Of a stretch of DNA of 64,000 nt, positions 1 to 12,800 are shown piece by piece. Position 1 is the stretch's first letter; every line of letters starts with the position of its first letter. The position numbers were made by a program, and so were the translations under genes. The notes under the pieces are model-generated. The model was not told where the DNA came from and ran no database searches. It was given only the letters and a program-made list of their open reading frames with translations. The stretch comes from Hypomyces perniciosus (taxonomy: Eukaryota; Ascomycota; Sordariomycetes; Hypocreales; Hypocreaceae), in assembly GCA_008477525.1 (NCBI GenBank), contig SPDT01000002.1:1550001-1614000 (forward strand), given 5' to 3'.

Positions 1-133
1 AGTTTAAGGTATTTATATTTATTTTACTTATAATTAGCTTCCTATAAATATAGGGTTTAAAGGATAAAGGCTAGACTATAAAGGCATTATTATAGGTTTA
101 AGAATAAAGGGGGATTTAAGGGAATTTATAATT
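1..133. repeat. RIP-mutated AT-rich DNA flanking element A1
   Basis: AT-rich, stop-filled sequence with no gene, directly left of the first LTR. It resembles the mutated transposon interior to its right and is probably part of an older relic into which element A1 inserted. Its identity cannot be told from the window. Confidence 0.5.
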
Positions 134-536
134 TGTCGAGGGGGAATTGGCACTCCAAAACATACACACAACATACACACACACCCATATATAACGACTG
201 GTATCGAGCGCGGGAACCGCGCTCCTGACAGAACTATGAAGCGGCGATTAAGTAATATAGGGATTAAAAAAGATACTGCAGATTATTTAATTATAATGCC
301 GGCAGCTAAAAGCAACTAACAGTTACCTTTATACGCCTCAGCGACTGTATTTTTATAGGTAAGGTTATATATTAAAGGGGGAAAAAGGTTACTGTTTATT
401 AAACTAGGTCTATTTATATATTTTTATATTCTTATGCTTTCTTAATCTAGTAGCTGCTTAAATAAGTAGCTAACCTTTTTTAGGTAAGTTAATAAGAAAA
501 ATGCTAGTGTGTTAGGTATATTAGTTACCCCTAATA
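134..536 (-). repeat. Family A LTR (3' LTR of A1)
   Basis: A 403-bp LTR aligning over its full length with 18796-19198. Differences are nearly all C/T or G/A transitions. The + strand starts TGTCGAGGGGG; the right end, originally CCCCCGACA, has mutated to CCCTAATA. The central block around 200-300, with an inverted GCGCGG..CCGCGC core, is GC-rich and conserved. Confidence 0.88.
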
Positions 537-2744
537 AAACCCTCTTTATAAATATTTGCGAATGAAAGTAGCAATTCTTAATGAAATACTTTTCCTATTA
601 ATCCCTTTAATACTAGTATAATAATATTTAAAGAAAATGTAAATAATATAGAAAAGTAGCGGAAAGAGTGTTATTAAAAGAAAAAAAAGGGAAAAAAAAT
701 TAAAAGCAGAACTACGGCCGTCTATATTATTAATTCCTCTTTATTTAATCTATATTAAATTATTCCCTTTTTATTAGAATTGTTATAATTAAATAATCCC
801 TTTTTATTAATCTCTTTATTACTAGGTATTTTAAGCTACTATCTGCTTATTTTATATTAATTATCCTATTATTTATATAGGTATATAAACTCGTTTTCGG
901 ATATTATTTTAAGCCGATTTATCTATTATTTTAGGTAGGGTTAGGCTGCAGTATATATTTAAGGCTGTAATTTACTGGACTTAGGAATATTAAAGTGCGG
1001 TTTTCCCTATTACTGCTATAAAAGCTATTATTATAGTTTACCCTCCTTTACCTAGTTTTAAAAGAGCCTTTTTATTATTTTTAGTTGCTTGCCAGTTAGG
1101 TTTAGTAGTAACTTTTAAAACTTTTTTATCCTTTAAGTTTCAGTTATTTTTTAATATATTAAAAGAGTTACTACTTTCTTTAAAGGAAACTGACTTTGCG
1201 TTTAAGGTTTTAGCATTATTAGCGATAGCTGGTATAGTTAGCGGGGGTTTTATAGGTTATAGCGTTACTAAGAAATATATTAATTTACTTTTAATTACTG
1301 GTCCTATTACTGTTTTTATAAAAGATACTGCTTATATTGCTAGGCTAGCAGTATTATTTTGTTTTTTCGCTATTAATACTATTTGTAAAGTAAAGGAGAA
1401 TATTTTTCTTTTCCTTTACTATAACTGGCTTAGCTGTATAGCTAAAGGTGCAGGTATTATTAGTATAGGAAATTGCATTCTAGGTGCTGGCTGCTATTAT
1501 TAGAATCTTTTTTAAATATTTAAAGGTAAAAAAGCAATTAATTATTAAGAAAGATTATTATTATAATAGATTAACCTGTTTTCTTTTATAGGGTTATTTA
1601 CTAGTACTTTTAGGTTAGCTAGGCATTAACTATTAATTTTTATTATATTCTTCCTATAAGTTATTCTAGGAAAAGCTTATTAGCCTTAATTTAACTTAAT
1701 TAAATAGTATTTAATTAAAAAAGGCGGGATATCTTTAATATTTATTTTAGAATTTAGAATAGTAAGTTTATTTACTGTTAAAGATTAGTGCGAAATTTAA
1801 ATTATATTTATATAGCTTTTAGCCGAATATTTAAGGTATAGGTATTAATATTAATCTTAAAGTAAAAGTTTAAATCCTTTTAGGTTAATTGTTTTATGCT
1901 TTTTAAGGCTAAAGGAGATAAAGATTTTACTTAAAGGTTTTGCTAGTTGATTTAATTTAATGCTAATAAGTCTATAAAGCGTTTACTGGATTTAAAATAG
2001 GCTTAAATAGCTATATTTATTAGCTTTAAGTTATTTTATATATACGATTATATAAAAGCTGAATAAATAGGGAAATCCAGCTTTTTTAACTATATAGGCC
2101 TATAAATCGAGGAACTGCTGTACTTAGCGTTTATAGTTATATCTATAAGAGTTAAAGTAGTAAAGGTACCTGCGTTTATTAAAAATATAAATATATTAAT
2201 TTTTAGGGAAATAGATTAACTTTATTAAAATTTATTGTCTTTTAGTGAAATACTGGAAGTTTTATAGTCTATTAAAAATATTAAAAGCTTAAAGTACTAT
2301 TTAATTAAAGGCAAGGGCACCTTTAAAAGTATCTATAAATACTATTATTTTAGTTTAGGCTACTTTAATAGTTATTAGTCTTTTTATTAATATATAGAGT
2401 ATTGCTTTTAAAGTAAAGTTTAATGCTTATCTTTTATAGGAAAGGTTATATAAAAAGTTATAGATATCTTTAATATAGAAGCACTATTTATTTACTTTAA
2501 AGTTAAGTATTAATATAAGATTTTTGTAATAAATATAGCTTAAAGTAATTATTCTTTTAACTAGTAATTATAGGTAACTAGTAGTATATTAATTAAGTTA
2601 AAGGTAGATTTATAATAGTTAATAGCTATATTAATTTATAATAGGACTAATAGTAAGGTTTTATTTGTTTGGCTTAAAGAAGTTCCTAGTGCAGTTTAGG
2701 GATATTTAACTGATATAGTAAAAGAGTAGAGTTCTTAATTTATC

Positions 2745-3006
2745 TGTCAGAGACCCTCTTTAGGGCAGACGGATCGGGCGAGGGGCTGCGACCCTAGGGA
2801 AGAGTAGAGGAGGTTAAAGAGCAGTTACTTGGAGGAGAGATAGATACTAACAAGCAGGTAATAAGCCAGAAACTAGTAGTTAAGTGTAACAGTAGTAGTT
2901 TACTAGTCTCTGAAGTTCTATATCTTCAGGGACTACAGTTACTCTTATATATACATTCCGGCCTATATAATATCATAAAAGCTCCAGAGCTTCCAGTCTC
3001 CTAACA
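2745..3006 (-). repeat. Family B LTR (3' LTR of B1)
   Basis: A 262-bp LTR, + strand TGTCAGAGACC to GTCTCCTAACA, nearly perfect inverted ends. Relatively GC-rich. It matches 9613-9872 and 38719-38980 with mostly transition differences. Confidence 0.9.
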
Positions 3007-6000
3007 GGCTGCCCCCCCTTTTATAGCATTAACTTTAATACCGGCAAGGACCCTATATTTAACTAGCTCCTTTCCAGCTTTTAATACCCTATTACTATAC
3101 TAAGCAGCAACCATTTCCTATATAGACGCTTCTTTAAGCCCTAAACTTAAACACTTCAGCATACATTTAATAGCCTAAGAAATTTCTAACCTTATAGTTT
3201 AAAAGTATACTTTTATATAATTAGACTTAAAGGGTAATAAAGAAATCCCATATAATAAGCTAACCCTTTACTATTAATATATAAGTAATTCACTTTATTT
3301 TTCTTCTTTTAATTTATTACTATATATAAGTATACTGTATATATTCTTACTTTACTTTTCTTTTCTTTTATAACTTTAATTCCTATTTACTTTTTTTTTT
3401 CCTTCTTTTCTTCTTCTTTATCTCTCTCTCTTTCTCGCCCTTTCTCTCCCTATAGGCGCTTTTCTCTATAAATATTCCTTCCTTTTGCTTTTTATTACCA
3501 GCTAATTTATTATATAATAGCAGTTCTCTTTTCTTAATTTAGCCTACCACTATAAATTCTCTTTTTCCTTTTACAATAAACGTCACTACTTTATAAGTTT
3601 TCTATAGCTAATTCTTTACTATAACTTCCTATCTAATACACTTATAGCCTAGTTTCAGAAAATAATAGCAATCCTGCAGTATCTGAGAACTTTAATATAG
3701 TAAGCCTATCTTCGCTTACAGCTAATGCTATCTCAGTTATATCTCTATTAGAACACCCTCCCTTTAAAATTACTATACCTTTACCAGCAAAACGCTATAA
3801 AGCCGCTAGCAATTTAACCTAATAGGTGTTCTTATACAGATATAACTATTAGCTACTGTTAACTCGCTTTAAATACCCTGCCCTATACTATTATTATTTT
3901 AACCTTTTAATTAAATAAAATATAAAATTAAAAAAAAACCTCCTTAATATTATAATAATAAATATAAGTTTTATACTATTAGAAAGTAAAACTTTTTATA
4001 TTAACTTATATTATATTAACTGCTTTTAAGAAATATTTTTATTATTTCTTAAATAATAAATTATATAATCTAATCGCCTATTAATTTATTAATACTATTA
4101 AAGTATTAGTTTAATATTCCTAAAAGTCCTTTATTAATAAAGTAAATACTTTAATATTACTTTTTTATTATATAATAGCAGTTAACAAAAACCTAATCCA
4201 TAATAGTACTATTATAAGTCTAATGCAAAAAAAACCTTATATTAATATAATAAAAGTTAAGCCCAGCTAAAAAGCAAAAAGAAAAAAAGTCCGCAGCAAA
4301 TAAGCAGCATCGCCGCCAAAACTTAAAGCGCTTAAACCTTTAAGTTACTCTTAATTAAGCAAACTCTCTCGCTACTATTACTGCTATTATACATACTCTT
4401 ATTCTAGTATATATTTCTTTATTTATAATAGGCAGTTTTTAGCTAATTACTATATAATATACTAGTATACTGAAATTTTTATATTTCCTTAAGTATATCC
4501 TACTATTATAAAAGATTACGATAAAATACTATTTAAAAATAAAAAGAATTAATTATTATTTAATAGTAATATTGCCGTTTATTTACTGCAAAATATATAC
4601 TATTACAAGTTCATTTTCTATTTTTAATTAATTAATTAAAACTGCGCAGTACCTTACTCCCTTTAACTTTATAATATTTAATAGTAATAGCTAATTATTT
4701 ATTAGTAAATTACTATTTATACTCTTAAATTAACTTAATATTAATAAAATCACTTTTCTTTTATTAAATATTATTAATCTCTAGGTAATCTTTCCACTTA
4801 ATTAAATATAAATATTATATCCCTTTATACTTATAATCAGTAATTTTCTTAACTTTAAATATCTCTTTAACGCTAAAAGGGTAATCTATTAGCTTAAAAG
4901 GTTTTCCTTTACAGCTATAATACAGCTTAAGATTTATAATATTAAAAATATTATAAATTTTAATAGAAAATAAAAGATAAATTTAATATATTAATCCACT
5001 TATTTTAATTTAGCGTTTAATCTAGTAAAGATTAATATACTTTTTAGTAAGCTTTTTACTAGGTTATTAAAGTTTTAGGTATTTTATAGAAAGTAATATT
5101 TAATTGCCTATAGTAAATTTCTTCTTAAGTTAGTAAATATTATACTACTTTTTATATTCTTTTTAGCTTTATTATAGTATTTATTCAGCTATTTTACAGG
5201 TAGTTTAAAGCTCTTTTACCCTTATAATAGTATCGGCATAATATCTATAATAGGTTAGTCTATTATAACCTAAAGTATTAGGCTTATAGCCAAATAGTAA
5301 AAAAGCTGGTAAATAACTGGTTATAGAATATTTGGCATTATTATATATAGACTAAGTAAAAGATAATTTTTATAGCCAGTTATTTTATTATTTACTGCAA
5401 AAAGAATATAAATAATACTTTAAAGTTTAATTTTGCTGTTTAGTTTAACTATTAGTCTATAGGTAAAAAGTAGTATTAAGTCGCTATTTATAAGTAAATA
5501 AATAACAGAAACTTCGCTAAAATCCAGATTTAAATAATTAATCTCTATTAAAAACAATTCTTTATAGTATTTTAAAAATTAAATAAATATATTTTATAAA
5601 AAGGTTAGTAACTTTACTGCTTATAATATATACTATTATAGGTATATATAAGGCATATTTTATATATCGATTAATAATAATAAGAATTATATTATATAGA
5701 TATTTGCCTTTATAGTTTAGGATTTCCAGTAAATCTATAATAAAATCTATAGAAATTTCTTTAAAAGGTTTTTCTAGTATTAATAATAAAGTAAATTCGC
5801 TATAAGGTTAATAGGTTCTCGCTTTTATTGTTTAGTAAATATAATATATAGATATATAACACTTAACATCTCGCTTTATACCTTGCCAATAATAGGTCAA
5901 TATAATGCATTTTAAAGTATAACTAACTCCCTAATATCTAGCAGTTAAATTATTATAAAGTAGCATTAAAATCTTAATATAAAGACCTATTAATATATAA

Positions 6001-9000
6001 ACTCTGCCTTAATAATAAACTAGTTAATTATTACTAATAACCTAGTTATTACTATAAAATATATTAACTACTCCCTAGCTTTAAACCTTCTATTAAATAA
6101 AGTAATCTTTTTATTAAGCTTATAAAACAGTTAAATGCAAGGACTTTTATAGTTCTAGCAGTGAACCTGCAGTAGTCTGCTATATAACCTGCAAACCAGC
6201 AGTTATAACTCTAGCCACTATACTCTGCAGGTAAATTATCTGCTAAATAGTATCTAATCCCTATCCCTTAACCTAAAGTAACGCTAAAGTAATACTCTTG
6301 TCTATAAATAACCTTATATATTCCTAGTTACTATAGTATACTACTGCAAATCCCTTTAGTTTATATAAGCTATCGGCTTTTATACTATAAAAATACTGCA
6401 AAATTATTAATATATAGCCTCACTGCAATTCTTTAATTTTAATAAAATTATAAAAATCAAAGCATTAAGATAAAGCATTAATAGGGTTAAACTTCCCTGG
6501 CCTATATTTAATATAAAAATTAAATAAAGCTAGCTTATTAAAAGCCTCTGCCTACTAGTATAAAAGCTTTTATTTATCTGTAAAGTAACAGTAATTAAAA
6601 TAATCTATTATAACCTAAATCTCTATACCTATATAAGCCAGATAGTGTCTTTATATTTAGAAAGCCTTTATAATAGTAAGAAATTTAGTATTAAAGGTAT
6701 AATAATATAATTTAAAACTATTTAGCTTTTTTAATATATATACTATTAAGTGCCAGGCATCTCGCTAATACTAAGCTAATACTGCCTTAATTATATAGTT
6801 TAATATATCTATCTCTATATAAATCAGCGCCTTTAGGTTATAATATATTAAAACAGGTTTCTCTAAGAACTTTCCTTTAAGCTATTAAAAAGCTTTAAAA
6901 GTGCTAGGCTTTAGCTGCAAAAAACCTTCTCACTTCCTATAAGTAAAATCTATTAAAGGTACTGTAATTTTACTATAATTTTTAATAAAGTAATAGTAAA
7001 ACCCTATAAATCCTAGAAATATAAGGATATTATAGACGCTTTTAAGTATTAGCTATTTAATAATAGCTTAAATATATAACTATTCTATTTTAATTCTATT
7101 AAATATAATAATATATTTAAAGAAAGGTATTAAAGTAATATAAAAGATATATTTATTAATATTAGTATACAGCTTTATATCTTATAACTTCTTAAAAACC
7201 TAGCGAATATACTGCATATACTTTTTAAAGGTGCAGCTATAGATTAGTATATTATTAAGATATATAATATAAATAAAATTAACCAGATCTTATAGCGTAT
7301 TATTAATATATTACTGAAAAGTTATAGGGGAATTTATAAAGCCGAATAGTATAATATTACACTTAAAGTATTTATATTAGCAGCAAAATGCCGTCTTTCA
7401 CCTATCTTCTTTACAGATAGATATCTAGTAATACACGTCCTTTAAATTAAGCTTAGTAAAAATCTTAGTATATAAGAGTCTGTTAAAAATCTCAGAAATT
7501 AATAGTAAAAGAGCGCGGTTTTTGCGAGTTATCTTGTTTAGAGTATAGAAATCGATGCACATTTACAGTTTACCGCCTTTCTTTAGTATAAAGATTACAG
7601 GGGCACTTGCAGGACTAATAGACCGCCGAATCTATATATTCTATAGTGCTTTTTCCAAATATTTACGGAAAGCTTTTAGTTTTTTAGGTGCTAGGTTATA
7701 GATAGGACTCTATAGAGGCATTTTCCTATCTTTTAACTTAATAGTATACTGTCGATTTATTAATATATTAGCAGCTTTTTCTGTAAAGAAGATACTAGTA
7801 AGATTATAATATATAGAAAGTAATTTTAAATATAAGGCTGATTTATAGTCTTCTGGGGAAGTAGTTTTATTTAAATCGGGAGATAGTAAATCTTTTAAAG
7901 CTTTTAACCTAACTTCCAGCTTCTTTTTAGTTACTAATATAAAAGCTACTCAGGCTTCTTTAATAGCTTATTATAACTGCTTTTTAAAGGCTATTAAAGT
8001 AATAGAATTCTTAGTTAAAGGATAATTCTATCAATTATACTTCTATAAAAGGGTAAGATTAGCTTCCTGAAATTAAAGTCTTTTTAAAATAAAGTCTTTT
8101 AAGCTATTAGTAATAATACAATAAAGTAGCCACTTTTTCTTTACTCCCTAGTTATTAACTATCTTTATAAATATATCTATATAGCTATAAATTATAGCAG
8201 AAATACCTAGGAAAATAGCAGTAAGTTTAAAAGCTAGTAATAGATTTCCTAATTAATTCTTTTCTTATAAAGAGATAATATAAATATTACTGCTAGGATT
8301 AAATAAGGCATTTATATATTGCTAATAGCTACTTAGCTGTATCTTCTTTAGTCGTTTTATAGGTAGATTTATATAGTAATTGTATTCTTAAGCTTAATAA
8401 ACTATAGGTTTAGTATTTCCGCTAATAAAGTATAGCTAAATAAAGTTATTATACTTTTCAGTAAAGTAATGCTTACTATTATACTTTATATAATTAAAAG
8501 CTTAATAAAAGGTTTTATAGTAAAGACCACTATATTTTTAATAAATTACTAAGCTAGGGAGGTTTCTTTATTCTCTTAAACCTTTAGATATTTCAGTTAT
8601 TATATTCTTTAAAATATTAGCAGTATAATCCTAGTATAATCCCCGCTAACTAGTAAGTCTAGTCTTCCTGTATTTTCTTTAAAATTAAGATTTTTATTAA
8701 AAGCTATTTATATTACTAGTATAGCTATATATAAAAGTCTCAGCAATTATACTAGTATAAATTAACTCCTGCCAGGTTATAGGGATTCTATAGTAAAGTA
8801 TCTGCTTATTTATTGCAGGGGAAAGGCACTATAAGAATATATAAATCTTAAGCTATAGAAGAGTTGTTTTAAAGAACTCGCTTTTAATAATCTTAAATTA
8901 AAAGAGGAATAACTAAAAATTCTATCTAGCAGTTTAATATAAGCGAAAGATCTATAAAGTCACTTTATAGCATTTAATTAAGCTATCGCGATTATTATCC

Positions 9001-9612
9001 TTAAGCTATTAACGAAATTCGTCCTAAGTAATTAATTTAACAGATCCGCCTTTTTCTTTAAAATAGCTAACCTATTACTATTAAATATCTCCTTTTAAGC
9101 AAGAAACAGTATAAGTAATCTTATAAGCTATTTAAGAAAAGGTATTAAAAGATAATTTAAATTGCCTTTTAATAATAATAAAAAAAATCTATAATTCTTC
9201 TTAAAACTTTCTTTTATAATAAAGAGCTTGAATTTATACTTTACCTTAATTGCCTTTATAAAGTTATTTTAAACTAATAGTGTATAATAAGCTAGTTATA
9301 GGCAATAAACCTTTAATCTCTAAAAGTTTAAAAAAAGGGTTTTCCCTTTAAAAAAGAGTATTTAAATATTTCCTCTTTAAATATACTTGTTGCTTTTCTT
9401 TTATTTATTAAATATAAGCATTAAATTCTTTTTTTATAAATAAAATACTATCTAAAAGGCCTAGTTAACAATCTAAAAGAGTAACTCCATTTAAAGGTCT
9501 TTGCATTTTAAATACAGCCTCTTTACTGAAAGTAAGCTAGTTATTTGCCACTAAAAGTATCTTTAACTTTAATAGTTTTTTTACCTTTACTGGGAATAGT
9601 AAAAGATTAGTA

Positions 9613-9872
9613 TATTAGAGACCCTCTTTAAGGCAGATAGATTAGGTAAAAGGCTGCGACTTTAGGGAAAAGTAGAGGAGGTTAAAGAGCAGTTATTTAA
9701 AGGAGAGATAGATGCTAATAAGCAGGTAATAAGCTAGAAACTAGTAGTTAGGTGTAGCAGCAGTAGTTTACTGGTCTCTGAAGTTCTATATCTTTAGGGA
9801 CTACAGTTGCTTTTATATATATTCCGGCCCATGTAATATTATAAGAGCTCCGGAGCTTCCGGTCTCCTAACA
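9613..9872 (-). repeat. Family B LTR (5' LTR of B1)
   Basis: A 260-bp partner of 2745-3006. The left + strand end has mutated from TGTCAGAG to TATTAGAG; the right end GGTCTCCTAACA is intact and is followed by the target duplication TTATC. Confidence 0.9.
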
Positions 9873-12800
9873 TTATCTTTTATAGGCTAAAAAAATAAAG
9901 TAAGAGGGCAAAGGTCTTTCTTTAAATAGGATATTATAGTAGAGAAGGAAAAAGGGTATAATTAAATAGTTTTAGAGTAGGATTTAAAGTAAAGGCAATA
10001 TTTTAGTTATAGTAAAACAGGATTATATTTAAATAGATAAAGAAAGGAAAGAGAGGCAGAGTATAATATTATTTTTATCCTTTTATAAGAGTAAGTGTAT
10101 AGTTTAGTGTATAGGGTAGTTTCTTTATTATATATGAATTACTGCTCCTTTAAAGTAGCCTTTATAACTTGCTTATTTTTTTTTTAATTTTTCTTTAGCT
10201 ATTATTTGATTATAGAGGATCCTGCTAGAAAAGCCTATTATTAGTTGCTTAATATAGCCGACTTTATTAATATACCTATTATAAGCGAGAAAACCTTTAG
10301 CGAGATTTTTTTATTTTAAAAAAGTTAAACCTAGCTTTATTTCTTATTTAGCTGTCTACCCTAAACAAAGCTTTAGTAAATAGGTATTATTTAATCAGTA
10401 TTTTTATTTTAACTTTATTTAAGTTTAAAAGTATTTTACTGTTTAGATTGTAGGTAGTATTAATATCGGTTAGTTGAATTTGCTAATTTATTTAAAGATT
10501 ACTTTCTCTTTTTTATTTATACTATTTTTATTGCTTTTATTGTTTATAAAAGGTTATACCTTTACAAAATACTTTTAGCGCTATACTTTTAAAGGCTTTT
10601 AGTTATATTTTTAGAATATTATATATACTATTAAAAGAAAGCTTTTTAAGCCTATCTATATCCTGGCAGAGATTTGATATATTTATAGGTAATTCTTTTA
10701 TACTCTTTTTAAGCGGATAGAGTATATTAAGGCCTTATTTATATTATTTTATAGATAATGCAATCCTTAGTTCTATTAAGGGTGCCTTTAAACTTAGTCT
10801 ATTACTATTATAACTATTACAGAATATATTTTATTCCCTTTTTATAACTATATCTTTATTTTAGGTTTTTAATAAAAGGACCATTTAAATTGCCTTTAAT
10901 CTAAGGCCTTTTCTTATATTTAGCGATATCTTTTTAGTTACTAGCTTTAATAAAGTAATTAAAGTATAGCTATTACTTTCTTTAAAAAAAATTAAATATT
11001 TACTTTTATTAGGCTAGTAATCTTTAACTATTTTAATCCTTTAATAGCCCTTTATTTTATAAAGGACTTTCTTTATTTTAAAGGAAATAAAAAGGCAGAG
11101 AGTTAGGCGATTTAGCAGGTTTAAAAATTTATCTTAGCTTTTATTATTAAGAAATAAATGGCTAATAAAGAAATATAGTTAATAAATTATTTAATCTTAT
11201 AGTTTTTTTCCTTATAGTATACCTAGGTTATATTTTTTATAGGCAGGGCAGTAGATTTTAATTAGCAGTTATTTCCTCCCTTTTAAAAACAGTATTTAAT
11301 AGCTATTTTTAAGAATATTACTGCTTATCCTCCCCTATACATTTTTTATATAAAGGTAATTGTCCCGATTTATCTAGTTTATTCTAGGAATAACTACTTT
11401 AAAGTATTATAAGGGACTGCATTTTAATTAAAATATCTCTTTTTCCTTTAATTTATAAATATATACCCTGGTTTTTAGCTAAACTATTTAATCTTATTAA
11501 CTATATATTCCTTTAATAATTAAAGAGTTGCTATAAAGCTTTTTAAGTTTTTAATTATTAATAACTTACTTATCGCTTTATTAACTGTTTTATTTTTAAA
11601 TAAGTCTTTATTTACCTTTAGGTTTTAATTTATAAAAATCTTTTTATTATTTTTAATTACCTATTAGCTAAATTTGTTTTTTATAAACTTCTTTAAATAT
11701 TCGCTTAAATAAATTTTATTAAACAGGACTTTATTTAATATTTTTAGTTTATATACTTTTATTATATCCGCTTAAAACTTAATCCTAAATAGGCCTAGTT
11801 AATATATTTTTAGTTTTATATTTTTTAAAAAGTCTTTTTAGCGCTTTATATTATAAAGTAAAATAAAGTCGCTAAAAAGGAGTAGTTTAGTTATTTTCTG
11901 CAGTAAATATTAATTATTAATATTTATCCTTTTAGCTAATATTTAGCAAAATATAATTACTTTTTCCTAAGCTATTTTAATATTTTCCTTTTTTTTTTTA
12001 AATATATGGATATATACTATTAATTAATCTTTTATTACATAGACTTTATCTTAATTAATTAGCTGCCAGGTAAACAGTTTTACCTTTAAAGGAAAAATTA
12101 GTTTTTAGCTAAATAATAGGTAAAATGTAAAGTACCCTATTAAGCTTTTTACTATATATCTGTTAACTATAATCGCTTTATTTAAGTTCTAGAACTACTT
12201 TTTATTAAACCTAGCTATTTTTATTAGTATTAATATTAAGCTTTAATAGCCGACTTTTACTGCAGTATTAGCTTTAAAGTTATATATTAATATCTAAATA
12301 ATTTTAACTTTTAGATTAATTAATACCTTTAAGAGTATTTTTTTTATTTCTAGTCTTTTATTTATAATAGTTTAAAGTATTATATTAAATCAGTATATTT
12401 ATTTAAGTATAAACCTTATTATTACTGCTAATAATAAAGTGGATATAGGTTTTACTTTTATTTATTTATACAAGTTATATCTTCCTTTAAATAAATAGAT
12501 ATATTTATAGTTATTTAAAATATATTAAGTATTAAAATAAACTTTTTTTATAGGCCTGGTTAGTTTTATTGCGATAACTGGCTTTTTAAGGCAGTGTAGG
12601 TTAAAGCTTTAATATTAGGGGTATAATATAACTGCCTTGTATATATTATTTTATATCTGCGGCTACTAGTATCTTTCCTTTAAAAACCAGAAAGTTACTT
12701 TTTAGCCTTTATAGCCTATTTTAATATAGCACTGCTAAATAGCTATTTTCTTTAAAGTTAAGCTATTAAAGATAAGTATAGGCTGGCAGCAGTATTTTAT

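Larger units (their letters stand above)
2745..9872 (-). mobile_element. Ty3/Gypsy chromovirus-type element B1, nested in A1, RIP-degraded
   Basis: A complete 7128-bp LTR element flanked by the exact 5-bp duplication TTATC (2740-2744 and 9873-9877). The LTRs are 2745-3006 and 9613-9872. A purine tract (complement of 3011-3023) next to the left LTR fixes the orientation as minus. On the minus strand around 7580-7290 a Gypsy reverse transcriptase is readable: CIDFYTLNKITRKNRALLL, then FTKLNLKDVYY and KTAF...FGFINSPITFQ. Near 4880-4770 a chromodomain core is readable (KEIFKVKK, then YLIKWKDY). Chromodomains in such elements are known to guide integration toward heterochromatin. Many in-frame stops make it inactive. 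Confidence 0.9.

Noticed and set aside
3380..3450. Long polypyrimidine tract in B1 as a regulatory element
   Set aside because: It is equally present in B2 (about 39340-39400) and is probably just the purine-rich 3' region of the element on the minus strand, sharpened by RIP.
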